Source of the DNA: Lachnospiraceae bacterium
GTDB taxonomy: Bacteria; Bacillota; Clostridia; Lachnospirales; Lachnospiraceae
Length of the DNA stretch: 34,615 nt
Direction of reading: 5' to 3'
NCBI GenBank assembly: GCA_028696165.1
Contig: JAQVHQ010000037.1
Span: 1 to 34,615 of the forward strand
Shown here piece after piece: positions 1-8,441 of the stretch; within the stretch, counting starts at the first letter, position 1; each line of letters begins with the position of its first letter. The notes under the pieces were generated by a model. It saw only the letters and a program-made list of their open reading frames with translations, had not been told where the DNA came from and searched no databases. A program made the translations under genes and the position numbers.

Positions 1-23
1 TAGTAATCCATCCATTTAACCAT
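1..23 (-). CDS. 5' end of a divergent gene (partial)
   Basis: A minus-strand ATG at 23-21 opens the reading frame M-V-K-W-M-D-Y before the window edge. A GGAGGT ribosome binding site lies 9 bases upstream (33-38). Only seven codons are visible, so the product cannot be named. The call rests on the strong ribosome binding site and on divergent orientation from the sugar operon. Confidence 0.4.
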
Positions 24-131
24 CCTTTCTTCACCTCCGAATGACAGTATATCATTCGATGATGCTCAGTAATAGTTGCTGGATTTTATTTGCCTAAATC
101 TGCTGGTTATAGTTTACCACTTACAAATGGT

Positions 132-160
132 TTGACAATGAGAAATGAAGGTGCTAACAT
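132..160 (+). promoter_or_regulatory. Promoter of the sugar ABC/GH32 operon
   Basis: A consensus -35 TTGACA (132-137) is followed by a 17-base spacer and -10 TAACAT (155-160). It lies about 70 bases upstream of the binding-protein start and just upstream of the palindrome at 172-185, which would fall around the transcription start. This placement suits direct repression. Confidence 0.8.
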
Positions 161-171
161 AAAAACATGAA

Positions 172-185
172 ATGAATCGATTCAT
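172..185. promoter_or_regulatory. LacI-family operator candidate
   Basis: ATGAATCGATTCAT is a perfect 14-base palindrome with a central CG, as is usual for LacI-family operators. It is shorter than a CcpA cre site, so a local regulator is likelier than CcpA. It sits directly downstream of the -10 box; the LacI-family gene at 5107-6120 is the obvious candidate binder (inference). Confidence 0.65.
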
Positions 186-230
186 AAATGAAAAATGTTA
201 AAACAACGAAGAAGCAAAAGGAGAAAAAAG

Positions 231-1559
231 ATGAAAAGAAAATTAGTAAGTGCATTTTTGTTAGTGACTATGTCCGTAGGAATGTTAACAGGATGTGGTG
301 GAAGTTCAGATGCAGCAGCTTCAGAAGATGGTGCAAGTGCAGAAGCAGCCTCAGGAGATGGTGTTAGTATCACAATGCTGAATACAAAATCAGAAATTCA
401 GTCTCAGTTGGAAGAAGTTGCTGCAACCTATGAAGACATCACAGGCGTTCATATCGATGTATATGCTGCAAATGGTGATTCACCTTCCCAGGAAATTGCT
501 AAGCAGTACGCATCAGGAGATGCACCTACTTTAATCATGGCAGATCCACAGGATGTTATCGATATCGCAGCTGAGAAAGCTGTTCCATTAGATGGTGAAG
601 AGTGGGTACAGTACGGAGCAGATCAATATGGAATTAAGGTTGATGATACCTTATATAGTTTTCCGCTTTGTGTAGAGGCAAGAGGTCTTGTTTATAACAA
701 AACTGCTATTGAAGATGTAACAGGAAAAGATTTCGATCCAGCAGCTATTACCAATCTGGATGATTTGAAAGCTTTATTGGAAGAGTTAAAAGCAGGCGGA
801 ATGGAGACTCCTGTTGCATTGAATAAAGAAGACTGGAGCCTTGCAGGACATTATCTGACTCAGGTATATGAAGAACAGGATGGAACAGAAGCTACAGCTG
901 TTGCCTTTACAGATTCTTTGATGGATGGCAGTGCAAAAGCAATTGACAATGCCAGATTTAATTCCCTGATGGATACTTTTGATGTATTAAAAGAATATAA
1001 CATGAATTCTAAGGATGCGCTGGCAGCTAATTATGATAACAATGCTATTGCAGTTGCAGAAGGAGACATCGCATTCTGGTTCAATGGAAACTGGGCTTGG
1101 GGAAATATGGTAGATTATATTGACGAGGATACCGAGTACGGAATTATGCCAGTTCCACAGGACAGTACAGAAGGAAATGAAAATGTTAATGACTACCTTT
1201 GCGGTGGTACTTCAAAACAGATTATGATTGATAAAGTATGCTCTAGCGAAGAACAGCAGCAGGCAGCAAAAGACTTCTTAACATGGCTTGATACAGATGA
1301 AGAAGGTCAGGACTTCCTTGTTAATCAGTGTTCCTTAGTACCTGCATTAAATAATATTGAATTAGAGATTTCAGACCCGTTGGGAAGTTCCGTACAGAAG
1401 TATGCAAGTGAAGGCAAGATATTTGAAGCTTACACAAATCTTCCTGGTGATCATTGGAAAGAGATGGGAATCAGCATGCAGAAATACCTTGGCGGCGAGA
1501 TTGACCGTACAGAACTTGGAACGGAAATTGATACATATTGGCAGGGACTTAGCAAATAA
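231..1559 (+). CDS. Sugar ABC transporter substrate-binding lipoprotein
   Basis: Extracellular solute-binding protein of the MalE/family-1 type (442 aa) that would bind an oligosaccharide outside the cell and pass it to the two permeases encoded next. The N-terminus has a basic start, a hydrophobic core and a lipobox MLTGC with Cys22 as the lipidation site, then a Ser/Ala/Glu/Gly-rich linker. The start at 231 is chosen because AAAGGAG (217-223) precedes it and because the signal peptide then begins with MKRKL; the frame is open further upstream to 195, but that would add a highly basic tail before the signal peptide. It is the first gene of an operon with a GH32 hydrolase, so sucrose, inulin-type fructans or fructo-oligosaccharides are the likely ligands (inference). 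The family is certain; the ligand is not. Confidence 0.9.
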   Translation: MKRKLVSAFLLVTMSVGMLTGCGGSSDAAASEDGASAEAASGDGVSITMLNTKSEIQSQLEEVAATYEDITGVHIDVYAANGDSPSQEIAKQYASGDAPTLIMADPQDVIDIAAEKAVPLDGEEWVQYGADQYGIKVDDTLYSFPLCVEARGLVYNKTAIEDVTGKDFDPAAITNLDDLKALLEELKAGGMETPVALNKEDWSLAGHYLTQVYEEQDGTEATAVAFTDSLMDGSAKAIDNARFNSLMDTFDVLKEYNMNSKDALAANYDNNAIAVAEGDIAFWFNGNWAWGNMVDYIDEDTEYGIMPVPQDSTEGNENVNDYLCGGTSKQIMIDKVCSSEEQQQAAKDFLTWLDTDEEGQDFLVNQCSLVPALNNIELEISDPLGSSVQKYASEGKIFEAYTNLPGDHWKEMGISMQKYLGGEIDRTELGTEIDTYWQGLSK

Positions 1560-1580
1560 ATCTACAGGTGCTGCGATTGA

Positions 1581-1611
1581 CATTTCAAGTACAGCAAAAG
1601 TACTTGAAATG
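1581..1611 (+). other. Intercistronic hairpin
   Basis: CATTTCAAGTAC (1581-1592) and GTACTTGAAATG (1600-1611) form a perfect 12-bp stem with a 7-base loop between the binding-protein gene and the first permease gene. No T-run follows, so it is more likely an mRNA-stabilising or attenuating element that keeps binding-protein expression above permease expression than a full terminator. Confidence 0.6.
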
Positions 1612-1660
1612 CTTAATCAACACCACAGTTTTCATAATGCAGGGGAAGAGGTAATATACT

Positions 1661-2542
1661 ATGGATAGAAGTAAATTTTCATATAAGGCAAAGTTATTTA
1701 CGATTTTTGCCGGACCTGCGGTTTTTTGTTTTCTTGCAGTGGTTATTATTCCATTTTTCTATGGTCTTTATTTGACATTTACAGGATGGGATGGAATTTC
1801 AAATGCAAAACCGTTCGTTGGATTTGATAATTACATAGAAGTATTTAAAGATGCAGAGTTTTGGAAATCCATGTGGCTTACCATGCGGTATGTCCTGGTT
1901 TCGGTTGTTTTAATTAATGTAGTAGGATTTGCACTGGCGCTTCTGGTGACCAGCAAAATAAAAGGAAAGAACTTTTTCCGTGCCGGATTCTTTACCCCAA
2001 ACTTAATTGGAGGTATCGTTCTTGGTTACATCTGGCAGTTTGTATTTAATAAGGCATTTGTAGGCGTAGGAGAAGCCCTTCACTTTAGCTTCCTGTCCGA
2101 TTCCTGGCTTTCAGATCCGGTAAAGGCATTCTGGGCTTTGGTTATCGTTACCGTATGGCAGCAGTCAGGTTATATGATGCTGATTTATATTTCAGGATTG
2201 ATGGGTGTATCTACAGATTTACTGGAGGCAGCGAAAATAGATGGATGTACCCAGAAGCAGGTTACGAGAAAGATTATTCTTCCACTGATGGCATCTTCTT
2301 TTACTGTTTGTCTATTCCTGTCAATCACCAGATGTTTTATGGTTTACGATGTGAACCTGTCATTGACAGAGGGCGGTCCTTTCGGAACTACCATTATGGC
2401 AGCTATGCATGTGTATAACAAGGCGTTCTCATCGAAGATGTATGGTGTAGGACAGGCAGAGGCATTGATTTTATTCCTTGTAATTGCAGTTATTGCTGTA
2501 ACACAGTCCTTTATTGGAAAGAGTAAGGAGGTGGAAGCATGA
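1661..2542 (+). CDS. Sugar ABC permease, MalF/UgpA-like
   Basis: Inner-membrane subunit (293 aa) of a carbohydrate ABC importer of the CUT1 type. About six hydrophobic segments are visible, starting at residues 12-35. The cytoplasmic EAA loop that docks the ATPase reads LEAAKIDGCTQKQVTRKIILP. The start at 1661 follows a GGGGAAGAG ribosome binding site. Its stop overlaps the next permease start by four bases (ATGA at 2539-2542), indicating translational coupling. It forms a heterodimer with the next gene product and takes substrate from the lipoprotein upstream. No ATPase gene is present in the operon. Confidence 0.9.
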   Translation: MDRSKFSYKAKLFTIFAGPAVFCFLAVVIIPFFYGLYLTFTGWDGISNAKPFVGFDNYIEVFKDAEFWKSMWLTMRYVLVSVVLINVVGFALALLVTSKIKGKNFFRAGFFTPNLIGGIVLGYIWQFVFNKAFVGVGEALHFSFLSDSWLSDPVKAFWALVIVTVWQQSGYMMLIYISGLMGVSTDLLEAAKIDGCTQKQVTRKIILPLMASSFTVCLFLSITRCFMVYDVNLSLTEGGPFGTTIMAAMHVYNKAFSSKMYGVGQAEALILFLVIAVIAVTQSFIGKSKEVEA

Positions 2543-3402
2543 TAGAAGAAAAGAAAACGAACAGCGCCGGCAGAATAGTTGGATCGATTATAAAACTGGT
2601 ATTAGTAATTGCAGTTTTTGTAATGTACATGTTTCCATTTATCATGATTATCGTGAATTCCTTCAAGCAGAAGAGAGATATTGTAAAAACACCGTTAGCG
2701 ATACTTGGTGAAAAAGGAAACACAATTGAGAATTACATCAAGGGATTTGAAAAGATGAACTTCCCTCAGGCATTTGCTAATTCAGCTTTGATTACAGTAA
2801 TTAGTGTTATCCTGATTATTCTGGGAGCATCTATGTGTGCTTATATTATGGTAAGAGAAGATTGGAAAGCAAATAAGATTGTATTTGCACTTATGATGTT
2901 CTCTATGGTTATTCCATTTCAGGTACTCATGATTCCGGAAGTTTCCATTTATGGAAATATACTGAATCTTTTAAATCACAGAGGTACACTAATCTTTATG
3001 AATATAGGTTTTAACGTGTCCATGGGAGTTTTTATGTACCACGGCTTTATCAAAAGCGGAATTCCTGTTTCTCTGGAAGAAGCAGCACGTTTGGATGGAT
3101 GTACCAGAGTACAGACCTTCTTTAAAATCGTATTCCCATTATTAAAACCAACCACAGCAACACTGGTTATTCTGTATTCTATGGCAATCTGGAATGATTT
3201 CCTTCTTCCAAGTCTTGTATTAGGAAGAAAGAATCTGTATACATTACCAATTGCAACCCGAGCTTTTTATGGAACATATTCTACAGACCTGGGCTTAATT
3301 ATGGCATCCTTGGTTATGACTGTAATTCCAATTATTATTCTTTACTTGGTACTTCAGAAGTATATAATAGAAGGTGTCGTTGCAGGTGCGGTGAAATCAT
3401 AA
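2539..3402 (+). CDS. Sugar ABC permease, MalG/UgpE-like
   Basis: Second CUT1 permease (287 aa), partner of the preceding gene product. It has a hydrophobic first helix (about residues 14-38), several later membrane spans and an EAA loop reading LEEAARLDGCTRVQTFFKIVFP. It ends in a short basic tail typical of MalG homologues. The start codon overlaps the upstream stop by 4 bases, and AAGGAGG (2525-2531) serves as ribosome binding site. Substrate is probably the sugar cut by the downstream GH32 enzyme (inference from context). Confidence 0.9.
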   Translation: MIEEKKTNSAGRIVGSIIKLVLVIAVFVMYMFPFIMIIVNSFKQKRDIVKTPLAILGEKGNTIENYIKGFEKMNFPQAFANSALITVISVILIILGASMCAYIMVREDWKANKIVFALMMFSMVIPFQVLMIPEVSIYGNILNLLNHRGTLIFMNIGFNVSMGVFMYHGFIKSGIPVSLEEAARLDGCTRVQTFFKIVFPLLKPTTATLVILYSMAIWNDFLLPSLVLGRKNLYTLPIATRAFYGTYSTDLGLIMASLVMTVIPIIILYLVLQKYIIEGVVAGAVKS

Positions 3403-3426
3403 AATACGATTTAACAGGAGTGACAG

Positions 3427-5001
3427 ATGAAAATTTCAGTACAGAAAAGGTATTTATGGATGCCCGTTTCCATAGGGAGTCAGGAAATAAAATTGAATAT
3501 GTATGTGAATGAGATGAAAATCCAGGAAATTGATATTCACTTTGCAAAGGATGAACCGGAGTATTATGCCTGTATGGATATGAGCCGTTTCATGAATCAG
3601 GAATTGAAAATAGTAAGTGATGAGAAAGAATTTGAAGAATCAAAGCTTATCTTTAGTGATAAAAAACCTGAGAATAACGATACGCATTATCCACAGATTC
3701 ATTTTGCTCCAGAGACAGGATGGATTAATGACCCTAACGGATTGATTTATGACAAGGGTGTCTATCACTTGTTTTATCAGTATAACCCATATGGATGCAC
3801 CTGGGGAAATATGCAGTGGGGGCATGCGACAAGTCCGGATTTACTTCATTGGGACAGACAGGAGATTGCTATGGAGCCTGACTGTTATGGTACCGTTTAT
3901 TCAGGATGTGCGATTAAAGATGAGAAAAACCTGCTGGGATATGGAGAGGATACACTGTTGTTTTACTATACTGCAGCTGGTGGAAGAAATGAATGGTCCG
4001 TTCAGGCTGGAAATCTCTTTACTCAAAGACTGGCATATTCCATTGATGGAGGGAAGACATTGATTAAATCAGATCGATTTGTCTTGCCTCACATAGAAGG
4101 GGAAAATCGTGATCCTAAGATATTCTGGCATGGAGCGACAGAGAGTTATATATGTGTCTTATACCTGGATAATAACGACTTTCTGATTTTGCGTTCTACA
4201 GACTTACTTCATTGGGAACAAACGCAGAAGCTGACAGTTCCGGGTATGTGGGAATGTCCTGATTTGATGGAACTTTCCGTTGTGAACATTGAAAATGAAA
4301 AAAAATGGGTGTTCTTTTCAGCAGATGGGTATTACCAGGTAGGACATTTTGACGGAAGAGAATTTCATACAGAGCAGGAAGTTCAGATGGCATATGCCAC
4401 CAGACTCCCATATGCTGCTCAGTCATATTCCGGAGTGGGTGATCAGGTAATTGCTGTGCCGTGGTTTCGTATGGATAATCATAGAGAAAATTATCGCGGA
4501 CAGATGGGAATGCCTATGCGCCTTTCATTAAGAAAGACAAAAGGAAAATATTGTTTGAAGTTCACATCGGTAGTGGAGTATGAGAAGTTGAAAAAGGAAG
4601 AGACCTTGTATACATTAAAGGATGAAGTCACTTTCTCACCAGAAGGGACAGCAGGAGAACTGAACTTAAAATGTCCGGTACAGACCCGGGGACAGGTAGA
4701 TATATGGATTGGTCAAACACATCTGTGTCTTGATTTTGATGAGAGGGAAGGTAAGCTGCTTTCGGAAAATAAAAAGCCGTTAATTGACTCAAAACCGCAA
4801 TATCTTTTCTCGATAGATGATGAACATGATTTTGACATCCGTATTCTGGTGGATGAGAAAAGTGTGGAAGTTCTTGCGTACAAGGGATGTGTATATGCAG
4901 CCATTGAGCAGGAAGAAGCAGTTCTCAAACAGGATATTCGTCTTTCCTCTTCAAAAGAAGAAATGCTGTTTAGTTGGAAAAAAATTACACAGAGAAAATA
5001 A
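3427..5001 (+). CDS. GH32 beta-fructosidase (sucrose/fructan hydrolase)
   Basis: Glycoside hydrolase family 32 enzyme (524 aa) that would release fructose from sucrose or fructo-oligosaccharides. The three family signatures are present. WINDPNG at residues 99-105 holds the nucleophile Asp102, the RDP motif spans 228-230, and the acid/base Glu276 lies in WECPDL. The C-terminal part (about 390-520) has the beta-sandwich pattern of the family. The first 85 residues precede the catalytic five-blade domain and look like an extra beta-rich domain. There is no signal peptide, so the enzyme should act in the cytosol on sugars brought in by the three upstream genes. Start 3427 follows CAGGAG. Whether it prefers sucrose, short oligosaccharides or levan cannot be read from sequence. 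Confidence 0.92.
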   Translation: MKISVQKRYLWMPVSIGSQEIKLNMYVNEMKIQEIDIHFAKDEPEYYACMDMSRFMNQELKIVSDEKEFEESKLIFSDKKPENNDTHYPQIHFAPETGWINDPNGLIYDKGVYHLFYQYNPYGCTWGNMQWGHATSPDLLHWDRQEIAMEPDCYGTVYSGCAIKDEKNLLGYGEDTLLFYYTAAGGRNEWSVQAGNLFTQRLAYSIDGGKTLIKSDRFVLPHIEGENRDPKIFWHGATESYICVLYLDNNDFLILRSTDLLHWEQTQKLTVPGMWECPDLMELSVVNIENEKKWVFFSADGYYQVGHFDGREFHTEQEVQMAYATRLPYAAQSYSGVGDQVIAVPWFRMDNHRENYRGQMGMPMRLSLRKTKGKYCLKFTSVVEYEKLKKEETLYTLKDEVTFSPEGTAGELNLKCPVQTRGQVDIWIGQTHLCLDFDEREGKLLSENKKPLIDSKPQYLFSIDDEHDFDIRILVDEKSVEVLAYKGCVYAAIEQEEAVLKQDIRLSSSKEEMLFSWKKITQRK

Positions 5002-5031
5002 AATGTGATAAGATAAAATAAGCATTAGATT

Positions 5032-5078
5032 AAAATCAGAACAGTAATAGTAAAATGCTGTTCTGATTTTGATTTTAT
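5032..5078 (+). terminator. Rho-independent terminator after the GH32 gene
   Basis: A perfect 13-bp stem, AAAATCAGAACAG (5032-5044) with CTGTTCTGATTTT (5058-5070), has a 13-base loop and ends in a T-rich stretch. It separates the sugar operon from the LacI-family gene, which begins 29 bases further on. Confidence 0.85.
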
Positions 5079-5106
5079 AGAAGAAAATAGGTGTGGAGTG
5101 AAATAA

Positions 5107-6120
5107 ATGGCTACAGTAAAAGAAGTTGCCGAAATGGCAGGAGTTTCTGTAGGAACAGTTTCGAAGGTTCTCAATGGAATCCAGGTAGGAGAAAAAAACA
5201 AGGAAAAAGTAGAACAGGCAATCCGGGTTTTGGGGTATGAGATCAATGTATATGCAAGAGGGCTGCGTGCGCAGAATACATATACTGCAGCTGTGATTGT
5301 CCCAAACTTGTATAATCAGTTTTTTGCACTGTTTGTAGAATATGTAGAAAAGGCTTTTTCCAGCCGGGGATACAAGCTGATGCTTTGTATATCATCCGGA
5401 GATGCGAAGAAAGAAGTAGATTATATTACACTGAGCCGTCAGAACAAAGTGGATGGGATTATTGGAATCACTTATAATGATATCGAACAGTATGTAACAG
5501 AGGGGATGCCTTTTGTATCCTTAGACCGGCATTTTATTCAGCAGGTACATTGCGTGACCTGTGATAATTATGGCGGTGGATGGATGGCAGGAACGGTTTT
5601 TGCCAAAGCACATTGCAAGAGTCTGCTGTATGTGAGGACAGGATCTGATTTATCGGGTGAAACTATGAAGCGTGGCAGGGGATTCGAAGATTACTGCAAA
5701 TCAAAGCAAATTCGCTTTGAGGTACTGGATATGCATGACATCGATGATCAGAATGGATTGGATGATCATAACAGAATATATGCATGTTTTGACACTTTCT
5801 TCAAAGATAAGATTGTAAATGGAAAGTGCATATTTGACGGTATTTTTACCAGTGGAGATTATCTGGCACTTATGCTTAAGGAATATTTGGAAAAACAGGA
5901 AATTGTTGTTCCACAGGATGTACAGATTATTGGATTTGATGGACTTCAACTGTATAAAGATGGTCCGTATATGGTATCAAGTATTGCTCAGCCTATCCCT
6001 AAACTTGCAGAAAAGTGTGTAGATAATCTGCTTGGACTGATACAGAAAGAAGAAGTGGAGATGTTGTCGATGCTTCCTGTAACTTTTGTAGAAGGCGGAA
6101 CAACGAAGGCTGTGTATTAA
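5107..6120 (+). CDS. LacI-family transcriptional regulator
   Basis: LacI/GalR-type repressor (337 aa). The N-terminal helix-turn-helix is canonical (VKEVAEMAGVSVGTVSKVLN, residues 4-23), followed by the hinge region and a periplasmic-binding-protein-like effector domain to the end, including the conserved IIGFDG near residue 278. The start follows GTGGAG. Its position right after the fructan operon and the palindrome at that operon's promoter (172-185) suggest it controls that operon, with a fructan breakdown product as inducer (inference). No copy of the palindrome was seen in front of this gene, so autoregulation is not evident. Confidence 0.9.
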   Translation: MATVKEVAEMAGVSVGTVSKVLNGIQVGEKNKEKVEQAIRVLGYEINVYARGLRAQNTYTAAVIVPNLYNQFFALFVEYVEKAFSSRGYKLMLCISSGDAKKEVDYITLSRQNKVDGIIGITYNDIEQYVTEGMPFVSLDRHFIQQVHCVTCDNYGGGWMAGTVFAKAHCKSLLYVRTGSDLSGETMKRGRGFEDYCKSKQIRFEVLDMHDIDDQNGLDDHNRIYACFDTFFKDKIVNGKCIFDGIFTSGDYLALMLKEYLEKQEIVVPQDVQIIGFDGLQLYKDGPYMVSSIAQPIPKLAEKCVDNLLGLIQKEEVEMLSMLPVTFVEGGTTKAVY

Positions 6121-6133
6121 CAGTAAGAAGTAT

Positions 6134-6788
6134 GTGGAAAAGAGGCATAAAGTGAAGAGAATATTGATTGTAGAAGACGATCTTGCACTTAGCCAAGGAA
6201 TCGCACTGGCTTTGCAAAATGAAAATGTAAAGATAGAGCAGAACTTGTGTCAAGGCGCTGAATACCCAGGCAGAAAAACTGCATTTTCTTATTGGATCGC
6301 TGGTAAAGGTTTCCAGGCTGGAAGCAGGAGTTTTTGCTTTGGCACCTAAAAAGCAGGATGTACAGCCCATGTCAGATGGCGTGGCAGAGCAGATACGGCC
6401 GCGGGTGTCAGAAAAAGGACAGACGCTGCAGGTTGAGAATACGGATTGCAAAGCATGTTTTGACCGTAAATGGACTATGGAAGCCATCTATAACATTGTG
6501 GACAATGCGGTGAAATATACGCCGGAAGGTGGTAGAATCAATATCAAAGCCATGACTTACGAATTATTTGTGCGAATAGATATTACAGATTCAGGAATCG
6601 GAATACAAGAAGATGAGACTGGAAAGATTTTTGGGAGATTTTATCGTGGAAGGCAAGTGCAGGAACAAGAAGGTGTAGGTATCGGACTATACCTTGCCAG
6701 GGAGATTCTTACCGAAGAGGGAGGATATATTAAGGTACAATCGAAAAAGGGTGCGGGGACGACATTTTCTGTGTTTTTATCTGTGTAA
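6134..6788 (+). pseudogene. Fused remnants: response-regulator start and histidine-kinase end
   Basis: The first part (6134 to about 6240, GTG start) reads like the first beta-alpha unit of an OmpR-type receiver, RILIVEDDLALSQGIALAL. Similarity then stops. From about 6252 a different frame reads LNTQAEKLHFLIGSLVKVSR, the second dimerisation helix of a histidine kinase, and continues to 6788 through a good ATPase domain: N box IVDNAVKYTP, G1 DSGIGI and G2 GVGIGLYLA. The rest of the receiver, its DNA-binding domain, and the kinase sensor and His box are missing. A large deletion joining two neighbouring genes is the simplest explanation. The kinase part alone has no phosphoacceptor histidine. 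It belongs with the ABC remnants at 8442-8812. Confidence 0.8.
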
Positions 6789-6830
6789 CCTCAAGGCTTT
6801 CAGAAATTATTTTGGTGGCTGATGCTTGAG

Positions 6831-6869
6831 AAAAAATAGGACTAACGAGGAAGCGTAGTCTTATTTTTT
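6831..6869 (+). terminator. Terminator after the two-component remnant
   Basis: AAAAAATAGGACTA (6831-6844) pairs with TAGTCTTATTTTTT (6856-6869) with one mismatch and an 11-base loop, ending in six T. The A-run on the other side would let it work in both directions. It isolates hipBA from upstream transcription. Confidence 0.75.
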
Positions 6870-6898
6870 GACTGAAAATGGATAAGAAAGTAAGAAAA

Positions 6899-6910
6899 GC
6901 AAAATTTTGC
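6899..6910. promoter_or_regulatory. Palindrome at the hipBA promoter, possible HipB operator
   Basis: GCAAAATTTTGC is a perfect 12-base palindrome overlapping the -35 of the hipBA promoter. A half-site GCAAAATA recurs at 6971-6978, and ATAATA/TATTAT arms flank 6944-6967. HipB proteins bind palindromes in their own promoter, so this is a candidate autoregulatory site (inference). Confidence 0.4.
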
Positions 6911-6934
6911 ATATAAGAAAAAGTATGATATAAT
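6907..6934 (+). promoter_or_regulatory. hipBA promoter
   Basis: -10 TATAAT (6929-6934) is exact. -35 TTGCAT (6907-6912) lies 16 bases upstream of it. It is the only good promoter between the terminator at 6831-6869 and hipB. Confidence 0.6.
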
Positions 6935-7006
6935 GTAGATAAAATAATAGCTAAAATCGATTATTATGACGCAAAATAGGTAATATATTATCTGAAAGGG
7001 AATGGA

Positions 7007-7285
7007 ATGGCTGAATATTTATGGGAAACTGCAGAAGAGATAGATCAAGCACTGGCAGAGAGAGTGAGAATGATTCGAAAACGAAGATTAATATCGCAGG
7101 AAAAACTAAGTATAATGAGTGGGGTGAGTTGGGGCTCTATAAAAAGATTTGAAAGCTCAGGAAAAATTTCCCTGATTTCTTTGACTAAAATAGCGATTGC
7201 TCTTGGATGCACAGAAGAAATTCGAACGTTATTTGCGGAGGTTCCTTATCGAGATATAGGGGAGGTTATTCATGAAACAAAATAA
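7007..7285 (+). CDS. hipB: HipB-type antitoxin, XRE-family DNA-binding protein
   Basis: A 92-residue XRE/Cro-type protein. The helix-turn-helix lies at about residues 20-75 (VRMIRKRRLISQEKLSIMSG with the recognition helix in VSWGSIKRFE). In HipBA modules such a protein neutralises the HipA kinase and represses the operon. It overlaps hipA by 14 bases, the usual antitoxin-first arrangement. AAAGGGAA precedes the start. A sporadic HTH without toxin linkage is unlikely because the next gene is a full HipA. Confidence 0.85.
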   Translation: MAEYLWETAEEIDQALAERVRMIRKRRLISQEKLSIMSGVSWGSIKRFESSGKISLISLTKIAIALGCTEEIRTLFAEVPYRDIGEVIHETK

Positions 7286-8417
7286 TCAACTGAAAGTTAT
7301 ATATAAGAATCAATTGGTTGGAATAATGGCAATGACCGAAGATAAGAGAGCTGCGTTTCAATATTCTGAGGAATGGATAGAAAATGGTTTTGCTATTAGT
7401 CCGTTTACATTGCCATTGGAAAAAAGAGTCTTTCTTCCACAGAAGGCCTATTTTAATGGCTTATTTGGAGTATTCGCAGACAGTCTGCCGGATGCATGGG
7501 GAAATATATTGTTGAATCGATTTTTGAAAAAGCAGGAAATTGATTCAGATAAAATATCAATATTAGATCGGCTTGCAATTGTGGGAGATTCTGGAATGGG
7601 GGCATTGACCTATCATCCGGAAATAAAGATAGCAGATAATGTTTCAAATTTGGATTTGGACAAATATGCCAAGCAATGTCAGAAAATACTTACAACCACC
7701 TATGATGAAAATTTGGATGAACTTTACCAGCTAGGCGGGACAAGCGGTGGGGCCCGACCCAAAATAATGGTTGATATAGATGGAGAGGATTGGATTATTA
7801 AATTTCCTGCGCATGTAGACTATACAGACTCAGGACAGATGGAATATGATTATGCGAAATGTGCCAAAAAATGTGGGATTGATATGACAGAAACAAAGCT
7901 ATTTCCATCAAATGAATGCAAAGGATATTTTGGAATTAAACGTTTTGATCGAATTAACCAGAAAAAGGGTTCGCTTGAAAAAGGACGTATTCATATGTGT
8001 ACAGTTGCGGCATTGTTGGAAATTGATTTTAATCAGCCGTGCTTGGACTATAATGAATTAATGAAATTGGTGAAGATATTAACAAGAGATGACTCTCATG
8101 ATGTTGAGAATATGTTTCGAAGAATGTGTTTTAATGTATTTGCTCATAATAGAGATGATCATGCAAAGAATTTTACGTATCTATATGATGAGGATAATGA
8201 TAAATGGCATTTGAGTCCGGCCTATGACATCACATACAGCAGCACATATTTTGGTGAACATACGACTTCTGTAAATGGAAACGGAAAGAATCCAGGTAGG
8301 GAAGAATTGAAGCAGGTTGGAATCAAGGCTGGAATGGGAAAGAAAAAATGTGATGATATAATTGATGAAGTGCAAACATACGTAAAATCTGAATTAATTC
8401 AATACTTGGAGTCGTAA
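7272..8417 (+). CDS. hipA: HipA-type serine/threonine kinase toxin
   Basis: HipA-fold kinase (381 aa) that in studied systems phosphorylates a translation target such as an aminoacyl-tRNA synthetase. An N-terminal couple_hipA region spans about 1-100. The ATP loop is GGTSGGARPK (155-164), with Ser158 at the place of the autophosphorylated serine of E. coli HipA. The catalytic motif FNVFAHNRDDHAKNF carries Asp295/Asp296, and the metal-binding Asp319 lies in SPAYD. All key residues are kept, so it should be active. GGGGAGG within the end of hipB serves as ribosome binding site. The pair sits between remnants of a broken two-component/ABC operon. The target protein is unknown. Confidence 0.9.
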   Translation: MKQNNQLKVIYKNQLVGIMAMTEDKRAAFQYSEEWIENGFAISPFTLPLEKRVFLPQKAYFNGLFGVFADSLPDAWGNILLNRFLKKQEIDSDKISILDRLAIVGDSGMGALTYHPEIKIADNVSNLDLDKYAKQCQKILTTTYDENLDELYQLGGTSGGARPKIMVDIDGEDWIIKFPAHVDYTDSGQMEYDYAKCAKKCGIDMTETKLFPSNECKGYFGIKRFDRINQKKGSLEKGRIHMCTVAALLEIDFNQPCLDYNELMKLVKILTRDDSHDVENMFRRMCFNVFAHNRDDHAKNFTYLYDEDNDKWHLSPAYDITYSSTYFGEHTTSVNGNGKNPGREELKQVGIKAGMGKKKCDDIIDEVQTYVKSELIQYLES

Positions 8418-8441
8418 GAATCTGTCAAAATTGTAAGAATC

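Noticed and set aside
172-185. CcpA cre site
   Set aside because: The palindrome is two bases shorter than the cre consensus; a local LacI-family operator fits better.
5999-6487. 162-codon minus-strand frame across the LacI end and kinase remnant
   Set aside because: Sequence on the other strand reads as known domains; this frame has no recognisable content.
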